Shown: positions 33,448-42,907 of the stretch, piece by piece | How the letters are laid out: each line of letters begins with the position of its first letter | Position numbering within the stretch: position 1 is the first letter of the stretch | Assembly: GCA_030345135.1 (NCBI GenBank) | Contig: CP128386.1 | Coordinates: forward strand, 6,431,623 to 6,495,622 | Origin: Chitinophagaceae bacterium DXS | GTDB lineage: Bacteria > Bacteroidota > Bacteroidia > Chitinophagales > Chitinophagaceae | DNA length: 64,000 nt | Reading direction: 5' to 3' | Translations under genes and position numbers: made by a program | The notes under the pieces: generated by a model | Told to the model about the DNA's origin: nothing | The model's database searches: none | The model's input: the letters and a program-made list of their open reading frames with translations, nothing else

Positions 33448-34443
33448 CTACGGCTGTATCAACTCAAAACAGTCCTTTATAATCTCAATATGATACTCAT
33501 CATCAGCTTCGCGCGGCTCACCATCAATGTGAAACGGCGCATGTTTTAAGTTCCTGATCGTAAGCGAAGGTGTTTGAAAATAAAGCACGTTCTTTTGGGT
33601 AATATCGTCAACCAGTTGTTGAAGCTTGTTATTGCCCCTGATCTGTCTGAGAATAGCGAAAGGCAGCCTCGCCTTATTCATTTTTTGTACAACAACGATA
33701 TCCAGCATGCCATCATTCAGATCAGCCAAAGGCGCTATGGTAAAGTTGTTACCAAATTGGTTGCCATTGGCAATGCTGATAAAAAATGCATCGGTAAAAA
33801 AGGAAAAGTTATCCAGTATAATTTCAAATTGATAAGGCTGCGCCTTAAAAAAGTTCAACAAACTTTGCTGCGTATAAGTGAGTAGGCCGCGGGAGGCTTT
33901 CATTGAAAAGTCGTGTGCCACCTTTGCGTCAAAGCCCAGGCCGCTTAGCATACACGAAAATTCATTATTGATAAGAAAGGCATCAACCATTTTTGATTTG
34001 CCTTTAAATATCAGCTCAAGTGCCTGCTGGGGTTTTTTAGGTATTCCTGCAGCAAAGGCAAGTCCGTTACCGCTACCGACAGGGATAATCCCAAAACGCA
34101 CTTTCGTTTTGCGTAATGTGTTCAATACCTGGTTGACCGTGCCATCGCCACCAACAATAATCACATCAGTAATGCCTTCTTCATGAATCTTTTCTTTCAA
34201 AAAATCGTAGTTACCCACTGAATTCGTGGGAACGATGTCAAAATGTATTTTTTGCCCTTTACAGGTTTCTTCAATTTCTTTTTTAATGAGTTCCTTCTTC
34301 GATGTGCCTGACACCGGGTTAATAAGAAAGACAAACTTTCGTCCCACGCTAATAACATCAGCTTGTTTTCCCTTGTTGGGTTGCAATTTTTTTGGTGCCA
34401 CTACCAGTTTACTTTTATCTTGATCTGCAACTACGTTCTCCAT
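33448..34443 (-). CDS. Diacylglycerol/lipid kinase family protein (YegS/BmrU type)
   Basis: The start at 34443 leaves 331 residues; the upstream 21-codon extension lacks family features. DAGK catalytic domain: FVFLINPVSGTSKK (about 36-49), VGGDGTVNQVLN (the GGDGT nucleotide site, about 100-111), then VGSGNGLAFAAGIP (the GSGN loop). The C-terminal beta-sandwich domain ends APFHIDGEPREAD. It likely phosphorylates diacylglycerol, sphingosine-like or undecaprenol lipids. Sphingolipid-making Bacteroidota have several such kinases, and the substrate cannot be read here. Its stop codon abuts the tandem array, so 3'-end formation may occur within repeat DNA. Confidence 0.88.
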   Translation of the reverse strand: MENVVADQDKSKLVVAPKKLQPNKGKQADVISVGRKFVFLINPVSGTSKKELIKKEIEETCKGQKIHFDIVPTNSVGNYDFLKEKIHEEGITDVIIVGGDGTVNQVLNTLRKTKVRFGIIPVGSGNGLAFAAGIPKKPQQALELIFKGKSKMVDAFLINNEFSCMLSGLGFDAKVAHDFSMKASRGLLTYTQQSLLNFFKAQPYQFEIILDNFSFFTDAFFISIANGNQFGNNFTIAPLADLNDGMLDIVVVQKMNKARLPFAILRQIRGNNKLQQLVDDITQKNVLYFQTPSLTIRNLKHAPFHIDGEPREADDEYHIEIIKDCFELIQP

Positions 34444-34506
34444 ACTGCTACTGTTTTTCAATTTAAGTAATTTATAGATGATTGATAAATTTTTAGCCGG
34501 GCGCAT

Positions 34507-35286
34507 TAATAGCCAATATCATTCCATTGTTTTGTGGCTGCAAGATGGACAATTATATCAGGATGACCTGCAACTTTATAAACTTCTTAACGATAATTTT
34601 AATTGCTTCAAATAATTATATATGCATGCAATTAATATGTGTGTATATTTCGTGCTTACCGATTTTTTGTTAAAAAAATGATGGTGTGGCACCTTTTTTG
34701 TTGAAAGAAAAATGTTCCCCGTTTTAAATATTTCGGTATCTGAAAAATCCTTCAACCTAAGGAATCCTTGAAAGGCAATGAAGCACATTTTGTTTAACGA
34801 TTAGCTATTCGTTTGGCGCCATATTTTGTGTTTCCAACGGAAATTTGTGTCAATTCATCGGATGTTTTTGTTATATACAAACTCTTCCCCTATTTTTATG
34901 TCTGAAATACAAATTTCAGATACGCTAACGTACCCAGGTATTTCTCCTATGATCCTCCACCTTATCCAATTCCATTGATTTCATTTTTATTGGTTTTGCA
35001 CAGGTAGAATTATTGTTCCGCCCACATACAATTTTTTGATGTGTTCATTTTGAATGCATCGGAAACTGTACTGGCAATATCATGTAATGATTCATTGGCA
35101 GGTTTATTATAGCAAGAGTTTTCTGTGTTGAAAAATGCAGCTGATCTTACTATGCCATGATTGCACACGTAATTCGTCCTATTTCTCTGTCATACAAATT
35201 CTTAGTCTGCTAAGAAAAAAGGGGAACGCAACTCCAGTATTTTTTGCACTGCATAACACCGGTGCGTAACCAAATATTGGAACATT
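34507..35286. other. 780-bp gene-free A/T-rich spacer upstream of the adhesin operon
   Basis: No convincing gene, RNA or word-repeat family was seen. It has one perfect inverted repeat, TCTGAAAT-ACAA-ATTTCAGA (34901-34920), and a small hairpin CTTAG-TCTG-CTAAG (35200-35213) followed by AAAAAA. A 70-codon minus-strand frame (34576-34788) has no recognisable features. The region presumably carries long-range control of the adhesin operon, or an unrecognised small RNA. Confidence 0.4.
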
Positions 35287-38200
35287 ATGAGGGGAGCTAT
35301 ACATTTCGCATGTACAATAGTGCTGATGTTCGTTGCGTCGGCTGCGTACACTAAACCTTTAACCGCTACTGCAACACCTGTAAATGGTATTTGCGCGTCT
35401 GACGGGCAAATTATCGTAAACGCAGAAAACACATCCGGCACTACTTTATACGAACTTGTAGCACCTGCACCGCTGGGCGTTGCAGCAAGCAAAAACAATA
35501 TATTCACCAATCTTCCCGCAGGAACTTACACCGTAAAAGTTTATGACGCACAACATGCTACCTCCGCAACAGCTTTTGTTATCAGCAATATAATTGTATC
35601 CACTCAATATAAACAGCTATCCGGCCTGACTGTTACCCCCGGAATAACACTTAACAGCGCAGTAGCAGGCGCTAATGGACTTTGTGGGCCAGAAGGAACA
35701 ATGCTTGTTAACGCTGCTAATGGCAGAAGTCCCATTACATACAAGCTCGCAAAGGGAACTGATACCGTTACATTAACTGGCAACAGTGGAGAGAATGTAT
35801 TATTTAAGAATGTTTCCAAAGGCAATTATATAGTCACTGCTACAGATGCATGTGGTACATCACTTACCAGTACACCGGTTAAATTAACTAATGACTATGA
35901 TTTATCGGCCGCAGGAATTGCAGGCGTGTCATTGCAAAATGCGCCGGTTATACCGGATCGAGTTGCAGGTGCACCAGATTCGCTGGCAATAAGAAACTTA
36001 CGTTCTGCAGGTGTTATCGTTCTGAAAGATGCAGCAGGAAACACGGTTGGTTATGATTCACTTACATTACCTTACAAAATTGAGTTTACCACGAACGGCA
36101 CTACATCCTCAAGTGGTTGGATTACTACCGGTGCAGATATAGCAAAGGTTGGTAAATATGTTCCCGGTGCTCAGGCATCATATGTAGTTGTGGTTAAGAA
36201 TCCTTGTACAGGCCACGAATTTCGTTCTGCACCGGTAACCATTACAGGCCAGGTTTTTGGCGTGGCTGGCTCTAACGGCTTGTCTGATATGTGTAGCCCG
36301 GCTTCGCTTTACGCTTCTTACAACTCATCAAACAATCTCGCTCCATATTTTCCCGTTGCTATCCAGGTAAAAGACGCAAATACAGGAAAAACCTATTCTT
36401 TTACATGGACCAGCGGCAGCATGACTTTTCCGGGACTTCCGCTTGTGGAAGGCCATAAATATGAGTTTGCTTTTGAGGATGCGGCAGGGTTTAAAATGAA
36501 CTATTCGCTTACTTATAAGAATACCTATTCCCAACTCACTTTTTTTGCTACAGATGCATGTGAACCCGGAAAAGTGAGAATCGGTGTAAAAGGTTTGTTT
36601 GGAAGTGGCCCCTGGCCGGTGAAAATATCAATTACTTCTGCTCCGTCAACCCTTACTCCGTTACCTAAACCGGTAGAAATAACATCGCCCGGAACAAACG
36701 TAAACCTGCGCTTTATGTTATGGGATAATCTTCCTGAAGGAAGTTATTCCTTTCTCGTGGAATATGGCGATGGAAACAATGGCATCTGTAGGATTGAAAA
36801 TCATAATGGAGAAAAAATGGCTGGTGTTACCGCTTCTCTGGTTGTCGATTCTCTGAGTTTTCAACATGTTTCCTGCGACATCTTTAACATCATTGGTTCC
36901 GCAACGGCAAAAAGAAAAGATGGTTCCGTATTTAACTATGGAACCGGTGATGAGGCACTGGTAGCGAAAATTATCTCCGGTCCGGAAGGTACTGTTGGCC
37001 TTACTTCGACCGTTGCCAGTGCCGCATCCCCGTTATTCTCTTTCCGCAATGTGCCTGCAGGAGATTATGTTATCGGTATTTTCCTGAACGTTAATGCAGA
37101 TTGTGCTTCTGGTTCAGATGTGAAAACTGTTTCTCTTCCTCATTACGAACCACTCTCTTTTAAAGCAGGCGGTATTGTGTGTAAGGGCAGTACTACCGGC
37201 ATATTGGGAATTGAGGCAAAAGGTGCAGGCCCTTATAAGTACGGTGTTAAAGGCGTTAATGATGCGGATTACACATGGCAGACGGATAATCTGTTCTACA
37301 ATATGCCAGCAGGCATTTATTCTGTAAAAGTGCGCAACGAATGTTCTGAAATTACGCAGGATGCTACTGTTTATGATGCATCAACACTGCAATTGCTGAA
37401 TGCTTCTGCGACAGCTATTTGTAGAGGCGATTCATTGCAGATAGCTACAAAAGCAGTTGGTCCTGTTGCCAAAATAACCTGGATATACAACAACATGCCA
37501 TTGACAACCGGCCTGAACATTTCCGGCGACACCCTTATCGTGCCCACGTTTGACAGCAGCTTGCATGCAGGCTGGTACAAAGTAACCCTTGAGTCGATAG
37601 CAGGTTGTTTTGTTAGTGATAGCGTTAAAATTGTGGCCAATGATACCGTTGGACTTACCGTGTCAGCTGAGCCATTGCATATCTGTGGTTCTGGTTCCCT
37701 GGATCTGAGCAGTGCGGAGGTAATTAAGAATGCAGTAAATGCAAGCGGATACACATTCTATTCAGATGCTGCCACTACAAAAACATTATCCGGTTATAAT
37801 GCAATTACTGTTGCGGGAACATATTACGTGAAGGCAACGAGCAGCCAGGGTTGTGTAGTTGTAAGGCCGGTTACTGTTGTTAAAGATGCATCATGCAATG
37901 CGACAGATTTCAATACATGGAAAACGGTTAAAGATGCAAATGGCAATAACACGGCAGAAGCGGGCGAGTTGTTAACCTATAATATCTATGTAAGAAATAC
38001 CGGAAGAGAAACGCTGAAAACTGTTACCATTACAGACAAAGTTCCTGCCCATACAACTTATGTAGATGGTGGTGCTGGAAATGGAACAGGTGGCAGAGGA
38101 ACTTACAGTCTTACTGCTAACACAGTATCATTCACTGCAACAAATATTCCGTCAAATAGTGATCCCATTGAATTCAGCTTCCAGGTAAAAGTGGATGAGA

Positions 38201-39375
38201 ACATTGCAGGCGTAAACACCATTTCGAATCAAGCTACCGTAACCGCGGATAATATTGATAAACCTACCTGCAGCGCTGAATCTGCAGATTGTAAGGGCGA
38301 CAGTACTGTAATCGAAACTGCGCGTGTGAATCCCGGTGTATTCAACGCATGGAAAGCAGTTGCCGATGCCAGCGCAAACGGAAAGGCTGAAGCAGGCGAA
38401 GTATTAACATATACCATTCACGTTAAGAATACTGGCTTATCAACTATTTCAAGTGTTATCGTAAAAGATACCGTTCCACAGCATACTACTTATGTAAGCA
38501 GGAGCGGTGGTACGTACAATGATCAGGATAAATCAGTCGTGTTTAGCTGGAACGATCTTAAAGCTGGCGCTGATACATCTGTAAGCTTCCAGGTGAAAGT
38601 GGATGATCAGTTATCACATGTAACCCAAATAGCAAACCTTGCATTTGTAACGGGTGATAACGTAACCACGCCTACATGTACAACAGATGATCCATCCTGC
38701 ACAGGCGATACTACATATATTCCGGTAGCAGGCACCACCGATATTAAAGTAGTAAAAACATCAGACAAAAACACTGTAACGGCTATTGGTGCAAACTATA
38801 CTTATACAATCAAAGTAACCAACAAAAGTGACTATGTAGCACACAATGTAGTAGTGGTTGATACGCTGTCTCCAATGATCTCTTATGTTACCGCCACTGT
38901 AACGGTTGGTAAGATTTCAGGTTATGATATTATTTCACGCTCATTCAACTGGGAGATAGATGTAATGCAGGCCGGCGATGAAGCCACACTTACTTTAACA
39001 GTGCGTGCGGATAAAGCAGGCGTTGTAATAAACAAAGCTTATGCATCCAGCGATGAGCCGGATACAAATCCTGCCGACAATATTTCAGTAGATGAAAAAG
39101 ACATCACTGTACTAAAAATTCCAAATGTTATTACGCCCAACGGTGACGGCTTTAACGACAAGTTCGTGATAAAGAACCTTGAAGCATACAAAGAAAACGA
39201 GTTGGTGATCTTTAATCGCTGGAATAACATCGTGTACAACAAAAAGAACTACACACAGGATTGGACAGGACAGAACCTGAATGCCGGTACCTACTTCTAT
39301 ATACTTAAAGTAAAAGATGCAGACAATAAATGGCACTCATATAATGGCTATGTAATGCTCATGCTGAATAAATAA
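35287..39375 (+). CDS. Giant surface adhesin with DUF11 repeats and T9SS type B C-terminal domain (SprB-like)
   Basis: 1362 residues: a signal peptide (about 1-23, MRGAIHFACTIVLMFVASA), many Ig/SprB-like beta repeats with GxYTVKV-type strands and Cys pairs, and three DUF11-type repeats (about 875-980, 1015-1120, 1150-1265; for example GELLTYNIYVRNTG, GEVLTYTIHVKNTG). The C-terminal domain (about 1277-1362) has PNVITPNGDGFNDKFVI and FNRWNNIVY, ending in GYVMLMLNK. The last domain is the gliding-motility-associated type B CTD, which directs export by the type IX system together with a PorP/SprF protein, and such a protein is encoded immediately downstream. It is probably a cell-surface adhesin involved in gliding or attachment. 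It is not a strict SprB orthologue because SprB is several times longer. Confidence 0.92.
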   Translation: MRGAIHFACTIVLMFVASAAYTKPLTATATPVNGICASDGQIIVNAENTSGTTLYELVAPAPLGVAASKNNIFTNLPAGTYTVKVYDAQHATSATAFVISNIIVSTQYKQLSGLTVTPGITLNSAVAGANGLCGPEGTMLVNAANGRSPITYKLAKGTDTVTLTGNSGENVLFKNVSKGNYIVTATDACGTSLTSTPVKLTNDYDLSAAGIAGVSLQNAPVIPDRVAGAPDSLAIRNLRSAGVIVLKDAAGNTVGYDSLTLPYKIEFTTNGTTSSSGWITTGADIAKVGKYVPGAQASYVVVVKNPCTGHEFRSAPVTITGQVFGVAGSNGLSDMCSPASLYASYNSSNNLAPYFPVAIQVKDANTGKTYSFTWTSGSMTFPGLPLVEGHKYEFAFEDAAGFKMNYSLTYKNTYSQLTFFATDACEPGKVRIGVKGLFGSGPWPVKISITSAPSTLTPLPKPVEITSPGTNVNLRFMLWDNLPEGSYSFLVEYGDGNNGICRIENHNGEKMAGVTASLVVDSLSFQHVSCDIFNIIGSATAKRKDGSVFNYGTGDEALVAKIISGPEGTVGLTSTVASAASPLFSFRNVPAGDYVIGIFLNVNADCASGSDVKTVSLPHYEPLSFKAGGIVCKGSTTGILGIEAKGAGPYKYGVKGVNDADYTWQTDNLFYNMPAGIYSVKVRNECSEITQDATVYDASTLQLLNASATAICRGDSLQIATKAVGPVAKITWIYNNMPLTTGLNISGDTLIVPTFDSSLHAGWYKVTLESIAGCFVSDSVKIVANDTVGLTVSAEPLHICGSGSLDLSSAEVIKNAVNASGYTFYSDAATTKTLSGYNAITVAGTYYVKATSSQGCVVVRPVTVVKDASCNATDFNTWKTVKDANGNNTAEAGELLTYNIYVRNTGRETLKTVTITDKVPAHTTYVDGGAGNGTGGRGTYSLTANTVSFTATNIPSNSDPIEFSFQVKVDENIAGVNTISNQATVTADNIDKPTCSAESADCKGDSTVIETARVNPGVFNAWKAVADASANGKAEAGEVLTYTIHVKNTGLSTISSVIVKDTVPQHTTYVSRSGGTYNDQDKSVVFSWNDLKAGADTSVSFQVKVDDQLSHVTQIANLAFVTGDNVTTPTCTTDDPSCTGDTTYIPVAGTTDIKVVKTSDKNTVTAIGANYTYTIKVTNKSDYVAHNVVVVDTLSPMISYVTATVTVGKISGYDIISRSFNWEIDVMQAGDEATLTLTVRADKAGVVINKAYASSDEPDTNPADNISVDEKDITVLKIPNVITPNGDGFNDKFVIKNLEAYKENELVIFNRWNNIVYNKKNYTQDWTGQNLNAGTYFYILKVKDADNKWHSYNGYVMLMLNK

Positions 39376-39383
39376 ATAAACCT

Positions 39384-39413
39384 GCAGGTGCTGGGTTTCT
39401 ACCCGGCGCCTGC
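39384..39413 (+). other. 12-bp intercistronic hairpin between adhesin and porP/sprF genes
   Basis: GCAGGTGCTGGG (39384-39395) pairs along its full length, including two G-U pairs, with CCCGGCGCCTGC (39402-39413), leaving a 6-nt loop. No U-tract follows, so it is unlikely to terminate fully. It starts 8 bp after the adhesin stop and ends 30 bp before the next start. Confidence 0.6.
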
Positions 39414-39443
39414 TTCCCCTGGCATAAAACATAAAAGCAAACT

Positions 39444-40409
39444 ATGAATCGAATTGTACCAATACTCTTAATTGCCCTGGGCGCACTTCAGGCAAATGCG
39501 CAGCAGGACGCACAGTTTAGCCAGTATATGTTTAACGGGCTTTACATTAATCCGGCTTATGCAGGTTACCGCGAGCAGTGGAACGTAAATATGTTTTATC
39601 GCCGCCAGTGGGCCGGTTTTCCGGGTGCACCAAAAACTTTTTCAATTGCAGCAGATGGAACGGCTAATGATAACCGTATGGGGATTGGCATTCAGGTAAT
39701 GAATGACAAGATCGGTGCACAAAATAATACGTCTTTTTACGGCAGCTATGCCTACCGTATACCAATGGACGATTTTGGTAGCAAAACGCTGGCAATAGGT
39801 TTTGGTGCCGGCTTTATTCAGCAACGCCTGGATGTGGGTGTGCTTGATCCTGCACAACAAGGTGATCCTATGTTAATCAATGCAAAGAAAACAGCCTTCA
39901 TGCCTGATGCAAGAATGGGTATTTTTTATAACAGCGACCGCTTTTATGCTGGTCTTTCTGCAGACAACCTTACAACCAATCTATTTCAGAAATCTGACGC
40001 TCTTAAAAACTATCTACCCTTAAAGCCTCACATGTATTTTACTGTCGGCGGCCTGGTGCCATTGTCTGATGAATTACAACTCAAGCCTTCTGTGTTGGTA
40101 AAGGAAGACCTGGCCGGGCCGACGAGTGTGGACATTAATGCCTTTCTGTTGATTGAGCAAAAATTATGGATTGGTGGTTCTTATCGCAGTGCCATGTTCA
40201 ATAAAAGCAACATCGATAAATCACTGACTAAGTCAGGGGCAATTGTAGGTATGATAGAAGTATTTGTGAACGATAAATTAAGGCTTGGATATGCTTATGA
40301 TCAAACAGTAAATGGCACCGCAGCCAACAACTATACAACACATGAAATATCACTGAGCTACTTCTTTGCCAATCCAAAAGCAAGGATGTTGTCGCCAAGA
40401 TATTTCTAG
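39444..40409 (+). CDS. PorP/SprF-family type IX secretion outer-membrane protein
   Basis: 321 residues: a signal peptide (residues 1-19, ending ANAQ), then the family opening QDAQFSQYMFNGLYINPAYAG, a diagnostic N-terminus, and YRRQWAGFPGAPKTF. Alternating barrel strands continue to SLSYFFANPKARMLSPRYF, ending in an aromatic residue. SprF-like proteins are each dedicated to exporting a type B CTD cargo, here the 1362-aa protein encoded just upstream. The next gene, 80 bp downstream, encodes a PorE-like protein. The three genes form the standard cargo/SprF/OmpA-PD40 operon. Confidence 0.93.
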   Translation: MNRIVPILLIALGALQANAQQDAQFSQYMFNGLYINPAYAGYREQWNVNMFYRRQWAGFPGAPKTFSIAADGTANDNRMGIGIQVMNDKIGAQNNTSFYGSYAYRIPMDDFGSKTLAIGFGAGFIQQRLDVGVLDPAQQGDPMLINAKKTAFMPDARMGIFYNSDRFYAGLSADNLTTNLFQKSDALKNYLPLKPHMYFTVGGLVPLSDELQLKPSVLVKEDLAGPTSVDINAFLLIEQKLWIGGSYRSAMFNKSNIDKSLTKSGAIVGMIEVFVNDKLRLGYAYDQTVNGTAANNYTTHEISLSYFFANPKARMLSPRYF

Positions 40410-40489
40410 AATAAATCAACAAAATTTTGCGGATGAAAGGAAGTGATCGTAGTGAAGATAAAGCTTTCATCCAACCCAACATTGAATCT

Positions 40490-42451
40490 ATGAATAAGCA
40501 AATCAACTTAGCAAAAATATGGCTGCCGATCATGCTGGTTTTCGTTGTATTCAATACAACTAACGCGCAGTATGTATTGAAAGAAGCGATGATGCAGGCT
40601 TCGTTGTTTAACTATGCACAGGCTAAACCGCTTTATGAAAAAGCTTATAAGAAGAAGCCCACAATAGAAGCCGCACGCGGCCTGGCGGAAGCATACAGGA
40701 TGATGAATGATTACGAATTTGCGGAGTCCTGGTATACAAAAGTTGTTGCATATCCTGATCATACGCCGGATGATGAACTATACTTTGCTCAAATGCTGAT
40801 GAATAACAGCAAGTATAGCGAAGCAAAAACCCAGCTGAATAATTATCTTTCAAAAAAAGCAGGAGACACCAAAGCTGTAAATATGCGTGCCGGCTGCGAT
40901 TCTGCTTTAGTCTGGATGAAAAATCCTGTAAGAGGAACGCTTGCAAATTTGCAGGAAATAAATTCTAAGTACTCAGATTGGGGAACAACAATTTATAACA
41001 ATAAAATAATTTTTGCGTCTGACAGGCCTTATGACTCATTAAGATCTGCTCCTTTCTTTGGTTCATCCAACATAAAGCGCAAATCATACGGTTGGACGGG
41101 CAACAGTTACCTTCATCTTTACGAAAGCAATGGAAAGGACAGTAGCTCCGTTCGTTTGTTAAACAGGAATATTAATGGAGATTTTCACAGTGCAACTGCA
41201 AGTTACAGTGCCGACGGCAGAAGTATGTTTTATGCAGCAACTGTTCTTGAAAAGAAAGGCAGAAGTTTTATAGGTAAAGAAAATCCGTACACGCTAAATG
41301 TGGAAATCCGTGAGACCGATCTTGATACCGCAACGGGAAGATGGCGCCAGCCTTATGCTTTTCCTTATAATGAAGTATTCAATTATTCTGTGGGAGATCC
41401 ATATATAACTGCAGACGGGCAAACATTATACTTCGTAGCTGATTTTGGAAAACGCGGAGTGGGAGGCACTGATATTTATTACAGTAGGCGTGATGCAACT
41501 GGCAAATGGATGGAGCCAGTGAATATGGGTTCGCAGATTAATACAGAAGGGGATGAACGCACTCCGTTTTTTGATAAATCCGGAAACCTGTATTTCGCCA
41601 GCAATGGCAGACCGGGTATGGGCGGGTTGGATTTATTCGTTGCTGCTCCTGCTGATACTAATTGGATAATAAAGAATCTTGGTGTGCCGGTTAATAGTCC
41701 GCAGGATGATTTTGCTCCTTACAAAGAAGAAGATCAAACGTTGTTTTTCTCCTCTAATCGTTTGCAGGGTAAAGGCGACGACGATATTTACCGTTTTGAA
41801 ATTACTAAAATACCTGTGTTTTCACTAACCGGAAAAGTTCTCGACAAGAAGACAAACGAGCCGATTACAAATAGTATAGTCACACTTTTCAATAATGAAA
41901 CATCAACACCGCTGAAAGTTGTTACAAATAGTGATGGTGATTTTTCCTTTAAACTGGACAGCGCAAGCGATTATGCGCTTAGCGGTGTAAAAACAGGATA
42001 TGCTTCAATAACTGCAATACCTGTAACAACAAAGGGTTTAAACGTTACTACCAATATTAAAAGGGATATTTATCTGGAGAGAGCTGAAGTGAACAAGCCT
42101 GTAAAACTGGAGAATATTTACTTCGATCTTGACAAATGGAATATCCGTTCCGATGCTGCACCAGAGTTGGATAAGATTGTGAAGTTGCTAAATGATAATC
42201 CAACATGGAAAATTGAGATGTCTTCACATACAGATTCACGCGCGAGCGATAAGTATAATCTGCAATTATCACAACGTCGCGCAGAGTCTACTGTTAAGTA
42301 TTTGGAAAGTCGTGGTATTGCAGCAGACAGATTGACGGCAAAAGGTTACGGCGAAACAAGACTGGTGAACAAATGCGCGAACGGTGTAGCATGCAGTGAA
42401 GAAGAACATCAGCTAAACCGCAGAACTGAATTTACTATTCTTGATAAGTAA
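40490..42451 (+). CDS. PorE-like OmpA-family protein (TPR, PD40 propeller, CRD, OmpA_C)
   Basis: The start at 40490 begins a signal peptide (MNKQINLAKIWLPIMLVFVV, ending NAQ); a longer frame from 40427 precedes it with polar residues. 653 residues with TPR-like helices (about 25-150), PD40/WD40-like propeller blades (about 180-450; IIFASDRP, LYFVADFGKRGVGGTDIYY, LYFASNGRPGMGGLDLF), a carboxypeptidase-regulatory-like domain (about 460-540, LTGKVLDKKTNEPITNSIV), and a C-terminal OmpA peptidoglycan-binding domain (about 555-653, IYFDLDKWNIRSDA and LSQRRAESTVKYL). This is the domain order of PorE of P. gingivalis, which links the type IX machine to peptidoglycan. It acts in the periplasm at the outer membrane. 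Confidence 0.92.
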   Translation: MNKQINLAKIWLPIMLVFVVFNTTNAQYVLKEAMMQASLFNYAQAKPLYEKAYKKKPTIEAARGLAEAYRMMNDYEFAESWYTKVVAYPDHTPDDELYFAQMLMNNSKYSEAKTQLNNYLSKKAGDTKAVNMRAGCDSALVWMKNPVRGTLANLQEINSKYSDWGTTIYNNKIIFASDRPYDSLRSAPFFGSSNIKRKSYGWTGNSYLHLYESNGKDSSSVRLLNRNINGDFHSATASYSADGRSMFYAATVLEKKGRSFIGKENPYTLNVEIRETDLDTATGRWRQPYAFPYNEVFNYSVGDPYITADGQTLYFVADFGKRGVGGTDIYYSRRDATGKWMEPVNMGSQINTEGDERTPFFDKSGNLYFASNGRPGMGGLDLFVAAPADTNWIIKNLGVPVNSPQDDFAPYKEEDQTLFFSSNRLQGKGDDDIYRFEITKIPVFSLTGKVLDKKTNEPITNSIVTLFNNETSTPLKVVTNSDGDFSFKLDSASDYALSGVKTGYASITAIPVTTKGLNVTTNIKRDIYLERAEVNKPVKLENIYFDLDKWNIRSDAAPELDKIVKLLNDNPTWKIEMSSHTDSRASDKYNLQLSQRRAESTVKYLESRGIAADRLTAKGYGETRLVNKCANGVACSEEEHQLNRRTEFTILDK

Positions 42452-42534
42452 ACTTTTTAACGAACCTGTTATTGAAACAGGAGCTTGAATATGGATTACC
42501 ACATGTGATGATGGTAAGTACCCCCAATGTCATC

Positions 42535-42567
42535 GGGCAACTTTTCGCGGTTGCCCTTTGCTTTTTT
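42535..42567 (+). terminator. Terminator of the adhesin/PorP/PorE cluster
   Basis: GGGCAAC (42535-42541) pairs with GTTGCCC (42550-42556), with an 8-nt loop, followed by TTTGCTTTTTT. Confidence 0.85.
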
Positions 42568-42757
42568 CATTAGCGATCTGCGAATGTGTTTTTTGAGTTT
42601 CCTGCAAATTTTAATCTGCAAGCAACTTATCAGCGTTTGTCTACAACATTTTCTTTTCCGCGTTGTTAATCAAAAGGATAAATTGATTGGCAAGTACAAT
42701 ATCAGGCAAACTCAACCCACGAAAGGCTTTTATCAGCGTGATGACATGTAAATAACG

Positions 42758-42840
42758 TTGTAAATCAGGAACAAAAATTGTTATCTTTATTAGAACTGCA
42801 GACAACTGCGAAAGGGTAAGTCACGTACCCTTTATTTTAC
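42758..42840 (+). promoter_or_regulatory. Promoter followed by a terminator-like hairpin in the leader of the 1595-aa gene
   Basis: TTG (42758-42760), 21 bp, TATCTTTA (42782-42789, one change from TAnnTTTG). About 20 nt after the predicted start of transcription, AAAGGGTA (42811-42818) pairs with TACCCTTT (42826-42833), followed by ATTTTAC. The coding start is 68 nt further. This could be an attenuator, or a promoter-terminator pair making a ~50-nt RNA. Confidence 0.45.
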
Positions 42841-42907
42841 TCCCCCAATGGCTTTAATATCCTCATGTAAGCCGGCTAATTCATTTTAAACCCGAAACAG
42901 TAACAAA

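Noticed and set aside
32903-33549. Small proteins starting MSDFLIADLF encoded in the tandem array
   Set aside because: The frame follows from the repeat unit itself; the 112-bp period breaks the frame at each normal copy, and continuity occurs only over the single 120-bp copy.
34576-34788. 70-aa minus-strand protein in the adhesin upstream spacer
   Set aside because: A/T-rich, no recognisable domain, no promoter box or ribosome site; likely chance.
42527-42751. 74-aa plus-strand protein after the PorE-like gene
   Set aside because: It overlaps the terminator hairpin at 42535 and lacks family features.
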